Assembly: GCA_028824685.1 (NCBI GenBank)
Contig: JAPPCZ010000083.1
Location: 1-64,000 of the forward strand
DNA from: Candidatus Poribacteria bacterium
GTDB taxonomy: Bacteria > Poribacteria > WGA-4E > WGA-3G
Direction of reading: 5' to 3'
Length of the DNA stretch: 64,000 nucleotides
Within the stretch, counting starts at the first letter, position 1. Each line of letters opens with the position of its first letter. Both the position numbers and the translations under genes were made by a program. The notes beneath the pieces were generated by a model. That model ran no database searches and was not told the DNA's origin. It saw nothing but the letters and a program-made list of their open reading frames with translations. Positions 45,461 through 54,645 of the stretch are shown here, in pieces.

Positions 45461-48130
45461 ATGCAACGCACAGATAAAACAAATAGAGACATCGTTGACG
45501 ATAGTTTTACCGAGGCATACCTTTCTGATACTGAACAGACTGATGAAATGCTGAGCAGGTCTGGAGAGATCGCCTCACACTGGCAACCTTTCATTCAAGC
45601 ATTGAATACGCTTGGTGTCGAAGAGATGGTTGCTCGACACAAGGACACAGTGCGCCTACTTCGTGAAAACGGTGTTACTTATGTGGTTCATGGAGAAAAA
45701 CAGGGGCATCGTCCTTGGGAATTAGACCTTATTCCTCTGATTATCTCTCACTCAGACTGGGAATCCATCTCAACAGGACTTATCCAACGCGCTGAACTTT
45801 TAAATCTGATTTTGAAGGACCTGTACGGCGAGAAAAGGTTAATCAAACAAGGATTGGTACCGCCGGAAGTTGTCTATGCACACGCAGGATTCTTGCGTCC
45901 TTGTAACGAATTATTACCACCAAATAACAATCTTCTATTAACATACGCAGCAGATTTGGCTAAAGATTCCAGTGGAAATATATGGGTGCTGAGTGATCGC
46001 ACGCAAACACCGTCAGGAGCAGGGTACGCCCTTGAAAACCGCACTGTTTTGGCGCGAACATTGCCGCACCTCTTTGGCGAAGCTGGTGTTCATCGGTTAT
46101 CTTTTTTCTTTCGGGCAATACAAAATAGTATTACGGAACTTGCACCACACCAAAAAGACAATCCAAATGTCGTTGTACTAACACCCGGTCCTTACAATGA
46201 AACCTACTTTGAGCACGCTTACTTAGCGAGTTATCTCGGCTACACACTGGTGCAAGGTGATGACCTGACAGTGTTAGATGGACATGTATGGTTGAAATCA
46301 CTGGATGGACTTCAGCCAGTAGACATCATTTTGCGACGCGTAGACGATATTTTCTGTGACCCGTTGGAACTACGTCAGGACTCACGGCTCGGCGTGGCAG
46401 GTCTGTTGGAGGCAATCCGTCAAGGCAACGTTGTTGTCATAAATCCTCCTGGCAGTAGCGTTCTGGAAAATCCTGCTCTGATACCTTTCTTGCCAGACAT
46501 TGCAAAACAATTGATCGGTGAAGATTTACGCCTCCCCTCCGTAACAACTTGGTGGTGCGGACAACCGAAACATCAAGACTATGTACTGACAAATCTTAAA
46601 GAGTTGGTCATTAAACCTATTTATCGCCAACCGAACACGAGACCACTATTCGGTACAGAACTTAGCTCCACTGAAGTTGACACACTTCGCGCGCAGATTA
46701 ATGCGCAACCGCATCTCTATGTTGGGCAGGAGTATATTCCCTTTTCTACAACACCATCTCTTATAGAGGGCAAACTTGAACCACGCCGTGCAATTCTGCG
46801 CAGCTTCTTATTTGCAGAAAAAGAAGGTTATGCTGTAATGCCAGGTGGACTAACTCGCTGTGAAGGTGAAGCAGGCGAATTAACAGTTACTATTCAAGGC
46901 GGTGGTATCAGTAAAGATACTTGGATTTTAGCACCTGAACCGGAACAACATATCAGTCTGTGGCAGCATTCGAAAAGCGGTCCCCTCATCTCTGAAGACT
47001 CCCAAGGTTTATCAAGCCGTTCTGCAGAAAACCTCTACTGGGTAGGGCGCTATGCGGAACGAGCGGAGGGACACGCACGTCTTCTTCGGATAACATTAGA
47101 CAAAATTAAAATGGGTTTAGAAGCTTCACCATTGGGACAACCTCTTCCTTCAGCAGTTTTCACAGAAACACATGGGGAAGACTCAAGGAACGTATCGGAA
47201 CTCGCGTATCTCCGCAGTATGCTCCATTCACTAACTGGCTTAACGTCATCTCATCCAGGATTTGTTAGTAAAGGCGGACAAGGATTAGAAAACGAACTGC
47301 TTTCCATCATGCTTGACACAGAAAACAGTGGAAGTCTTGTGTCAACACTTCAATCGCTGGTGAGTGCTGCGTATGCTGTCCGTGATCGTTGGTCAACAGA
47401 TACGTGGCGTGTTATGAACAGCATTGAGAACTTATGTAGCACACTTGAAAAGTACAGCACTAACGATAAGAACTTGCAAATACAATCCACCTCAAGTGAA
47501 TCTGATGAACGCACGCTACAACACATCCAAACCGAACTTGATCAACTCATGATTTTTCTTGCAGCACTGAGTGGACTCAACGCGGAGAGCATGACACAGA
47601 CAATCGGTTGGGTCAGTCTTGATATGGGGCGGCGTGTTGAACGGGCACTACTTCTCATTCTGCTGTGTCGGTCAAGTCTTGTCGCCGTTCAGGAAGAGTG
47701 GATTGAACATCTGCTGCTTGAGTCTATACTTGCCGCTGCAGAAAGCCTAATTACCTATCGGAGTCGTTATCGGTCAGCGTTATACCTTTCCACAGCACTT
47801 GAGATGCTACTGCTTGACGAAACGAATCCACGTTCGCTGGTCTACCAGTTAAAACGACTCCAAGAGCAGATTCGTGATCTGCCTCGGGAAAAGTCGGGCT
47901 ATCGTCTTAGTGAAGAAGAACAACTAATTTTAGAAGGATTAACGCAGCTGCAACTCTCAAATACATTCCAGCTTGCACAACGGTCTGAACAAAGTACGCA
48001 ACGTCAAGGATTAGAGAAGCTTTTGGTTCGACTTGCACAAATTTTGATAGAATTATCCGATGTTCTCACGCAAACCTATTTCAGTCATGTACAGGGACCT
48101 CAACAGCTGGTTACAACTGACCCTACGTAA
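45461..48130 (+). CDS. Fused circularly permuted ATP-grasp / alpha-E protein
   Basis: The 889-residue product fuses both domains of the split pair upstream. Residues about 1-490 are ATP-grasp-like (PWELDLIPLIISHSDWESI, SDRTQTPSGAGYALENRTVL, terminal GGGISKDTWIL). Residues about 515-860 are alpha-E-like, beginning SSRSAENLYWVGRYAERAEG. The same gene order with a fused version next to DUF2126 proteins occurs in mycobacteria (Rv2566-Rv2569 region), from memory. The glycine-rich loop seen as SGGYGM in the split protein is not conserved here (KPIYRQPNTRPLFG), so ATP binding by this copy is less certain. No good ribosome-binding site precedes the ATG. Confidence 0.87.
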   Translation: MQRTDKTNRDIVDDSFTEAYLSDTEQTDEMLSRSGEIASHWQPFIQALNTLGVEEMVARHKDTVRLLRENGVTYVVHGEKQGHRPWELDLIPLIISHSDWESISTGLIQRAELLNLILKDLYGEKRLIKQGLVPPEVVYAHAGFLRPCNELLPPNNNLLLTYAADLAKDSSGNIWVLSDRTQTPSGAGYALENRTVLARTLPHLFGEAGVHRLSFFFRAIQNSITELAPHQKDNPNVVVLTPGPYNETYFEHAYLASYLGYTLVQGDDLTVLDGHVWLKSLDGLQPVDIILRRVDDIFCDPLELRQDSRLGVAGLLEAIRQGNVVVINPPGSSVLENPALIPFLPDIAKQLIGEDLRLPSVTTWWCGQPKHQDYVLTNLKELVIKPIYRQPNTRPLFGTELSSTEVDTLRAQINAQPHLYVGQEYIPFSTTPSLIEGKLEPRRAILRSFLFAEKEGYAVMPGGLTRCEGEAGELTVTIQGGGISKDTWILAPEPEQHISLWQHSKSGPLISEDSQGLSSRSAENLYWVGRYAERAEGHARLLRITLDKIKMGLEASPLGQPLPSAVFTETHGEDSRNVSELAYLRSMLHSLTGLTSSHPGFVSKGGQGLENELLSIMLDTENSGSLVSTLQSLVSAAYAVRDRWSTDTWRVMNSIENLCSTLEKYSTNDKNLQIQSTSSESDERTLQHIQTELDQLMIFLAALSGLNAESMTQTIGWVSLDMGRRVERALLLILLCRSSLVAVQEEWIEHLLLESILAAAESLITYRSRYRSALYLSTALEMLLLDETNPRSLVYQLKRLQEQIRDLPREKSGYRLSEEEQLILEGLTQLQLSNTFQLAQRSEQSTQRQGLEKLLVRLAQILIELSDVLTQTYFSHVQGPQQLVTTDPT

Positions 48131-48160
48131 GCTTGCCAAATGTAAGAGACACAATAAATT

Positions 48161-48215
48161 GTGCGACTACAAACGGGCCGCGACCTGGAGGTCGCTCCTA
48201 CAAGAAGACATGCTT
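48161..48215. repeat. Fragment of a hairpin repeat
   Basis: gccgcgacctggaggtcgct followed by cctacaagaagacatg resembles the interior of the repeats at 38904-39082 and 26871-27033. The ends are not clear. Confidence 0.5.
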
Positions 48216-48309
48216 CTAAGTAAACATTCCTGCAAGTGTTTACATTATGAAGTCATATTGAGTAAAACCTAAGGATGTGGTAAAATAAGGAAAGAAAAGG
48301 AGATAGTTT

Positions 48310-48968
48310 ATGTCCCTTTTTCCACTTACATCCACTTACTTTATGAGAGGTGTTATTATGGCAATCGAAACTCAAAAGCTCCGAGATACAATGGTATTCC
48401 CAAGCAGGTTTCGCGCAAGGATTTTAATCGTTATATCTTGCCGCATCTAAAGAAACGCGTCAAGGTCCAAAGCCAAACCTTTCCTTCTATAAGATATTCA
48501 ACTATATCCTCTATGTTTTGCATATTGGCATTCAATGGGAGCGGCTCCGCACACGGCGGAATGAACTCCATTGGTCTAATGTCTATAAATGGCATAATCG
48601 CTGGTCAAAAGATGGCTCTTATCAGAAACTCTTGAGGCATCGGCATGAAACTCAATGCATCTGCTCTAACGCTGGATTCCGGCTTTGGCTCCAAGGCGCA
48701 TCATAACATTATCAAAGAACAAGGTCTGGTTCCTGTGATCTATCCGAACCGACGGAATGCCAAAGCACCTATTGTCATCGCTCGCAGGTTACGATGGTTT
48801 CGCAAAGATATCTACAAAGACCGCTATAAAGTAGAGCGAACTTTCGGTTGGCAAGATACTTATCGGAAACTCACACTTAGCTACGATAAACTGAAAGAAA
48901 CCCGTTTAGGTTTTGGTAACTTAGCATATTCAATGATAAACTTTCGTGTGACTTTCAACGATGCTTAG
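48310..48968 (+). pseudogene. Degenerate IS transposase (IS5-like, DDE)
   Basis: The remains of a transposase are spread over at least three reading frames. Frame one gives KAPRYNGIPKQVSRKDFNRY and PHLKKRV. The next gives KIFNYILYVLHIGIQWERL and VYKWHNRWSKDGSYQKL. The last (48645-48968) gives LTLDSGFGSKAHHNII and DRYKVERTFGWQDTYRKL, which carry the second Asp and the Glu of a DDE active site. The region with the first Asp is missing, implying an internal deletion as well as frameshifts. Clear terminal inverted repeats were not found. Inactive. Confidence 0.8.
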
Positions 48969-49194
48969 CCCGACTCGCTATGAGTTCAAAAATAGATTCT
49001 ATAAAATAAGATTGGAAAACAGTTTATCAGAAAAAACACTTTGGCAAAACTATTATGATATAAGACATACAAATATGGGTTCTGAAAAACTCGGGGTAAA
49101 TCAGTTTTCTTTTTCCTTGACAAACCCAAAATTCAATGATATAATAAACTATTAAACAAAATAGATACAATAACCTTCAGCGAAGGGGAGATAA

Positions 49195-50610
49195 ATGGCG
49201 AGCACACCGAGGTTAGTCGTAGAAGTCTTTGAACACGTCAATTATCACGGACGCAAGATAACCCTCGTAGAATCCATCCCGAATACAACCGAAATTGGTG
49301 CTCAGGACGTAATCTCTTCTATTAAGATATACCAGGGGCCTGGTTTTAGTGCGTCTCCGAACTATAAAGCGATTTTTCATGAACATGAAAAATATAAAGG
49401 CAGACGATTGGTTTTAGCACCAGGATTCTACCCGAACATCCATGAGATACCGTACAATTTCGGTGATGCGATCACATCTATAAGTTTTAGTCCGGCTGCG
49501 CATCCGACCCCGCCAGTGTATGGGGCAGTACCCGTCGTCATAGAGGTGTTTAGCGATGTGGATTTCAGTGGACGGCGGAGTCTTCTCATGCGTGATGTCA
49601 GCTCAATGTTCGAAATCGGCATGAATGATACGATATCTTCTGTCCGTATTCAGCGTGGACCGAATTTCCCGTTCAGTGGATGCCATATCATTTTTTATGA
49701 GCATGTGAATTTTGAGGGACGTAAGATCAATATAGACCTAAACTCTCGCGAATTCAAGAAATCCGTCAGGAATCTGCGTTCCTTACCCCATTCGCAATCG
49801 TTTTCCGACATCATCTCCTCCATAAAAATTGTGCCGTTAGGTGTCTTTCGCGTGTTGATTGTCGTGGGCGACAATCAAACGGGTGAACCTGCTGTTTTGC
49901 AATCTCTCACTGCGCTTGAAGGTTTAGAATTTCAATATACAACAGTCCATATTAACGACAACCCTGATAACCGAGGCGACTCAAACAATGCTGTAAAACT
50001 TTCTAACGTTTCGCTCTCCAATTATGATATCATTTGGTTCACTTGGTTTGCTACCGGGCATGATGGAGAGTATTTTGTTGAAGACGCTGATGATGCGATC
50101 AAAGACTTCGTTAGAAAAGGTGGTGTTGTGTGGACATCCGCTATGGATAATCATATCATAAGACCTGATGGTGTCAATATCACCGAACCTACATGGAGAG
50201 GCGATTGGATGCCAGTAGATCGTCATCCTATTGACGTCGTCAATGCTGAGGACGCCAACGTAACGATTACCGAAGACGGTCAAAAAACAGGTATGTTTAC
50301 ATGGCCCCATAAGATCAATGTCGATAATCTGGTGACGGATGACCATTGGGTTACCAATGACCCAAGTTATCGAAAGTTGGTCGTTAGGGAAGATAATGGC
50401 GGCCCTATAGGCATTCAGTTACAGTGGGGCGATGGATATTACGTTGGTTTTGCCGTAGATACACGGGATGCTCATAGAACCGCTGTCGCTAAACCTCTAA
50501 TTGAAAATACACTCTGTTATCTTGCGAGTCTCGCGTGGCAAACCTCTCCACGCCAACCGCTCAAGGGACGTTATAGGACAAATCAAAACAGTGACATAAT
50601 CTTCGAATAA
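49195..50610 (+). CDS. Beta-gamma-crystallin / ThuA-like fusion protein
   Basis: The 471-residue product has no signal peptide. Residues 1-212 contain four Greek-key motifs, two beta-gamma-crystallin domains. Each has an aromatic-Gly element (VNYHGR, EKYKGR, VDFSGR, VNFEGR) followed by an (N/D)(D)xx(S/T)S calcium-site motif (QDVISS 37-42, GDAITS 90-95, NDTISS 144-149, SDIISS 204-209). Residues about 217-455 resemble ThuA or glutamine-amidotransferase-like domains: FRVLIVVGDNQ, then YDIIWFTWFA and FVRKGGVVWTSAMDNH. No nucleophilic cysteine is evident in the ThuA-like part, so it may only bind ligands. GGGGAG ribosome-binding site; the flotillin-like gene follows after 40 bases. Confidence 0.8.
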   Translation: MASTPRLVVEVFEHVNYHGRKITLVESIPNTTEIGAQDVISSIKIYQGPGFSASPNYKAIFHEHEKYKGRRLVLAPGFYPNIHEIPYNFGDAITSISFSPAAHPTPPVYGAVPVVIEVFSDVDFSGRRSLLMRDVSSMFEIGMNDTISSVRIQRGPNFPFSGCHIIFYEHVNFEGRKINIDLNSREFKKSVRNLRSLPHSQSFSDIISSIKIVPLGVFRVLIVVGDNQTGEPAVLQSLTALEGLEFQYTTVHINDNPDNRGDSNNAVKLSNVSLSNYDIIWFTWFATGHDGEYFVEDADDAIKDFVRKGGVVWTSAMDNHIIRPDGVNITEPTWRGDWMPVDRHPIDVVNAEDANVTITEDGQKTGMFTWPHKINVDNLVTDDHWVTNDPSYRKLVVREDNGGPIGIQLQWGDGYYVGFAVDTRDAHRTAVAKPLIENTLCYLASLAWQTSPRQPLKGRYRTNQNSDIIFE

Positions 50611-50650
50611 AAATAATTTCTGAAAGTAGTGTTTACAATAGGAGAAATTA

Positions 50651-53023
50651 ATGCGTCTCATTCTTGCTGTTATATTTTTAATTGTCGTTGTATGTGCCAT
50701 CGGGTATTTCGCCTATAATTTTCTGATGCCGGATGGTGATCCAAATGGTGATCAGAACCAAACCAACGAATCTAATGTCTTGCGGTGGATGGGAGTTATA
50801 GCAGTTGTCTTATTTGGAGCTTTGACTGTTAGTGTTTTATCCGTTATTCGCTATAGGATACCGAAAGCAGATATCGCCTTAGTCAGAACAGGTGGTGCGA
50901 AGGAAAAGATTCGTATTACTGGTGGTCTCTGGGTTAACACCATTATTCATGAAATCAAAGAGATCTCTCTCAACACCATGCGAATTGAGGTAGTTCGAGA
51001 AACCTCTGACTCCTTAATTACTAACGACTTCAACCGCGCTGATGTTGAAGTCGTTTTTTATCTTAAGGTTGATCCAGAAGAGGACGACATTTTAAAAGCC
51101 GCCCAAGCCCTCGGCGATAAATCCATGACACCGGAAACTATCCGAGAACTAATTGAACCGATGTTAGATGGTGCCATAAGAAGTGTTGCCGCCGAAAGTG
51201 AAATTCAAGACTTGCTACAGAAACGTCTTGAATTCGCGGACAAAGTTCAAGATGCTTGTGGAGAAAACCTGAAACTTGATAACGGCTTGACACTTGATAC
51301 CGTTTCTATTATTCGAGTCGATCAAACCCCCATTGAAATGCTCAATGCAGACAATCGTTTTGATGCTGTTGGTATCAGGGAAATTACTGAAATTACCGCT
51401 GAGCAAGAACGTGATAAAGAGGCTGCCATTAAAGCGAAAGACGTTGCCATCGAACAAATTAATGTTGAGGCCCGTATTCAGATACTTGAAGCAGAACAAG
51501 AGCAAGCATGGGCAGAATCTGATCAACAGAAAAATATCGCTGTCTATGCTGTAGAACGTGAAGCTGAAACCATTATAGTTCAGTTTGAGAAGGAACAGGT
51601 CGTTCAAGAACGTGAATACGAAATGAAATTAGAGGTTGAACGGGCCCGTATCTCTCAAGAAGAGGGTGTTCAGTTGCGGGATATTGAGTTAGAGTTAGAG
51701 GTTCAAACTGCGAAATTTGCGCAAGAACAACAGGTGCAACAACGAGAAATCGAGAAAAATCTCGTCGTCGAAACCGCACAGATCGACCAAACCAAAGTTG
51801 TTCAACTTGCTGAAATTGCCCAACATCTTACTGTTCAAATGGAGAAAATTGAACAGGAACAGACAATTGAAGTTCGAGAGATAGAAAAGCAGCTGATGGT
51901 AGAAAAAGCACGCATCGCTCAGGAAGAGGGTGTGCAGTTGCGAGATGTTGAGCGAGACTTGACTGTGCTGACCGCGAAGTTTGCGCAAGAACAACAGGTA
52001 CAACAGCGTGAGATTGAGAAAAACCTCGTCGTGGAAACCGCACAGATCGACCAAAACAAACACGTTGAACTCACAGAGATTGCCAAGACGTTAGCCGTTG
52101 AAGTCAATAAAATCGGTATGGAACAACAGGTACAAGAGCGTGAGTTTGAAAAACAACTCTTCGTAGAAAAAGCCCGTATTGTTCAGGAAGAGGGTGTTGA
52201 ATTGCGAGATGTTGAACGAGATTTGACAGTGCAAACTGCGAAGTTCGCACAAGAACAACAGGTGCAACAACGAGAAATCGAGAAAAATCTCGTCGTCGAA
52301 ACCGCACAGATTGACCAAAACAAACACGTTGAACTTACTGAAATTAATAAGATGTTGACCGTAGAGCAGGCACGCATCGGTCAGGAATTACGTGTCGCTC
52401 TCACTGACGAAGATAGAAAGATTGACGTTGCCAATAAACAGCAGCTTACCGCACTTGCAGAGAAAGAGAAACTGGTTGCTGAGGCAGAACGTATGGGTGC
52501 TGAAATTAATGTCACTGCTACCGAACAAGTGTTGGGTGCAGAATGGCAGCGTGATGTAGCAATCATCGGTGCCGAAGCACAAGCACAACCAATTGAACGT
52601 CTTGCAGATGCTGTGTTGTCGGAGGCACGTGCCAAAGCACAAGGTGAAATGGCAGAATATGAAGCTCGTAATGTTGCTGAACAACGCGTGCTTGTTCAAG
52701 AGGCTATCTTGGAACTGATTGAAGAAGCCCCTGATATTGTTGAACAAATGATGCGTCCCGTTGAGAAAATTGATAACATCAAAATTCTTGATATGGGGAA
52801 CAGCGATGGCAGAGGCGGTGTCAACCGAAGCAGCATGGGGCGTCTTGCGAATGCGTTGCTTGATACAGGTGTGATTTCACCGATGCTCAAAGAACTCTTT
52901 AACTTTGCAGATGTAGATGCTGGACAAATCACAGACAAAATCGCAGAATATCTCGCTGACTTGGTTAATCGTCCAAGTGACGCTCCCGAGGTGCATGTGG
53001 ATGTAGATGTGGATGCCGAGTAA
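50651..53023 (+). CDS. Flotillin-like SPFH protein with 22-residue repeats
   Basis: The 790-residue product has two N-terminal transmembrane helices (about 3-24 and 44-66) and an SPFH/band 7 domain (about 68-235; ADIALVRTGGAKEKI, DVEVVFYLKVDPEEDD). A long charged coiled coil follows at about 240-690, and the C-terminus is acidic (VHVDVDVDAE). Residues about 307-592 are tandem 22-residue units of the type VEKARIAQEEGVQLRDVERDL, grouped in three 88-residue superunits; the 264-bp DNA repeat is visible at 51719, 51983 and 52247. A 22-residue period equals two hendecads, so the coil should have 11-residue geometry. Flotillins organise membrane microdomains and oligomerise. The repeated part is unusually long. 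Confidence 0.85.
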   Translation: MRLILAVIFLIVVVCAIGYFAYNFLMPDGDPNGDQNQTNESNVLRWMGVIAVVLFGALTVSVLSVIRYRIPKADIALVRTGGAKEKIRITGGLWVNTIIHEIKEISLNTMRIEVVRETSDSLITNDFNRADVEVVFYLKVDPEEDDILKAAQALGDKSMTPETIRELIEPMLDGAIRSVAAESEIQDLLQKRLEFADKVQDACGENLKLDNGLTLDTVSIIRVDQTPIEMLNADNRFDAVGIREITEITAEQERDKEAAIKAKDVAIEQINVEARIQILEAEQEQAWAESDQQKNIAVYAVEREAETIIVQFEKEQVVQEREYEMKLEVERARISQEEGVQLRDIELELEVQTAKFAQEQQVQQREIEKNLVVETAQIDQTKVVQLAEIAQHLTVQMEKIEQEQTIEVREIEKQLMVEKARIAQEEGVQLRDVERDLTVLTAKFAQEQQVQQREIEKNLVVETAQIDQNKHVELTEIAKTLAVEVNKIGMEQQVQEREFEKQLFVEKARIVQEEGVELRDVERDLTVQTAKFAQEQQVQQREIEKNLVVETAQIDQNKHVELTEINKMLTVEQARIGQELRVALTDEDRKIDVANKQQLTALAEKEKLVAEAERMGAEINVTATEQVLGAEWQRDVAIIGAEAQAQPIERLADAVLSEARAKAQGEMAEYEARNVAEQRVLVQEAILELIEEAPDIVEQMMRPVEKIDNIKILDMGNSDGRGGVNRSSMGRLANALLDTGVISPMLKELFNFADVDAGQITDKIAEYLADLVNRPSDAPEVHVDVDVDAE

Positions 53024-53098
53024 ACCCGCAGACAAAATCGTAGAATATCTCGCTGATCTGATAACTCTAAGATCGAGATATAGGCAAAAGCAAATAAC

Positions 53099-53291
53099 TT
53101 GTAGGTCGGGTAGAGATTGCGAAACCCGCTGAATACCATACGCGTATTCTGCGTTGATTTGGACATGTTGGAACTGAAACACTATTTTCAAAACTTGCTT
53201 CGGCTGTTCTTTAGATTTCCTTGTGAAACCCGCCAATTTTGCTTTGAAACCTTGATATTGTCGGGTTTCGCAATCTCTACCCGACCTACAA
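53099..53291. mobile_element. MITE-like element with 30-bp perfect inverted repeats (family 3)
   Basis: gtaggtcgggtagagattgc (then gaaacccg) at 53101-53128 is the exact reverse complement of the arm at 53262-53289, and two further bases pair outwards. The 130-base centre contains a nested segment of about 30 bases (53128-53158) that, on the minus strand, reads aatcaacgcagaatacgcg, the same nested sequence found in copies A and C of family 1. Confidence 0.75.
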
Positions 53292-53331
53292 ACTTCGCAC
53301 CGTATACAACTTGATTAACGAGAACCAACCT

Positions 53332-54645
53332 ATGCGCCATCAAAGACTTCCTACCAGACAGAAACGCACTAAAACGCAAAGATGCCGCACATGCCGTTCC
53401 GGTAGTGGTAAGCGTGCATGTCCTGCGCTCAGCGGCATGATAATTTGCCCTGAATGCTGTAGTGCTAAACGGGCAAAAATACCCGGATGCGACCATCATT
53501 GTAAATACTATAGTCCACTCATTGTAAAAAGTCGAAGAGTTGTCCCGCCTGAATATCCACTTCACCTGTGTCTTGTCAGTCGTTCACGAGATACCGGCAT
53601 GCTTATTGTCGTCGGCACCCGCAAACGGCCTGATGGAAATTTAAAAGCGATGTTTCTGCTTCTGGACCTTTGGAAGAAAGGGGTCCGAGACTGTTTTTAC
53701 GATGCAAATCTTTCCGAAAAACAGTTTGAACGCGCATGTCAACGGTTCGGAAGTAGTTATACTGAACCAGAACAAGCACTCCCAGAAGAAGAAAAAGAAG
53801 AAACTGAGCAAGAAGAGAAAAACACAAGACAGGAATTAATTCGTGTCCCAAGAAATACACTTATTATTGAAGCAGAGACTGCGATACATTTTGATAATGG
53901 TGTGACGATTGTAGATGAGCCAGAAGCCTCTAACGGCAAAGCCATTGATAGTGCAGAAAGGGCACGCAGTATTTATGAAGTCTATATCCCGAAAACTGGC
54001 AAATGGTACGTATGGATTCGTGCCTATTATAAGTACAGCGAAGATTCCTATTGGATCGGTATTGAAGATGTAGAACCGAATCCTTGGGATGAACAAGGCG
54101 GTCCGAATGCAATCAAAATTTGGGCAGTTCCCGGTGACGACTCCAAATGGAATCGTTGGTTATGGGATACTTCAACACACCCACTCGGCAAATCAGCCCC
54201 TGGTTATTTTAATATTAAACGTAGAGGCTATTACCGCGTCTGGTCAAAAGGTAGAGAATCAGGCACAAAGTTAGACCAAATTTTGCTGACCCGTTCACGT
54301 AGATTCAATCCGGAAACCGCTTCCGAAGGCAAACCGATCCCCCTTCATACAGAACCTCACCCGTATGAACCAGCAACTTTTGAAGAATGTCAAAAACTAA
54401 TTCGGCATGCAGTAGAAATATCAAAAGCTGTTGAGACCGAGTTTCCATGGGAATTTAAATACTGGCTTCAGGATATCTGGGGAGATATCAGAAAATTTCC
54501 TGAACCCGAAGGTTCACTCTATAAATGCCAAAAATGTGATGCAGATTTGCCGGACCAAGCAGTTGATCTCATCAAACAACACGCCCATTCTGACGACATC
54601 CAATTCTATATCTTGTGCAGGAAATGTGGTGGTGAATTTGACTAA
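53332..54645 (+). CDS. Zinc-ribbon / CBM-like multidomain protein
   Basis: I choose ATG 53332 over the in-frame TTG at 53311; neither has a strong ribosome-binding site. The product is 437 residues. A Cys-rich N-terminus (C18, C21, C30, C39, C42, C43, C53, C57) should bind zinc. Residues about 60-145 are unrecognised. Residues about 175-315 form a beta-sandwich of the CBM6 type: LIIEAETAIHFD, then TGKWYVWIRAYY and YYRVWSKGRE. A C-terminal zinc ribbon is formed by YKCQKCD and ILCRKCG. No signal peptide. It overlaps the next gene by a few bases. Confidence 0.72.
   Translation: MRHQRLPTRQKRTKTQRCRTCRSGSGKRACPALSGMIICPECCSAKRAKIPGCDHHCKYYSPLIVKSRRVVPPEYPLHLCLVSRSRDTGMLIVVGTRKRPDGNLKAMFLLLDLWKKGVRDCFYDANLSEKQFERACQRFGSSYTEPEQALPEEEKEETEQEEKNTRQELIRVPRNTLIIEAETAIHFDNGVTIVDEPEASNGKAIDSAERARSIYEVYIPKTGKWYVWIRAYYKYSEDSYWIGIEDVEPNPWDEQGGPNAIKIWAVPGDDSKWNRWLWDTSTHPLGKSAPGYFNIKRRGYYRVWSKGRESGTKLDQILLTRSRRFNPETASEGKPIPLHTEPHPYEPATFEECQKLIRHAVEISKAVETEFPWEFKYWLQDIWGDIRKFPEPEGSLYKCQKCDADLPDQAVDLIKQHAHSDDIQFYILCRKCGGEFD

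Noticed and set aside
39161..48130. Canonical peptidoglycan or glutathione ligase operon
   Set aside because: The ATP-grasp proteins are of the circularly permuted type paired with alpha-E and DUF2126, and no mur or gsh genes are present.
48961..49155. 64-codon frame directly after the transposase relic
   Set aside because: It overlaps the end of the transposase, has no ribosome-binding site and no recognisable features; it is probably noncoding or part of the dead IS.
51215..52747. Many minus-strand frames opposite the flotillin-like gene
   Set aside because: They mirror the repetitive coding strand and repeat with the same period; they have no start signals.
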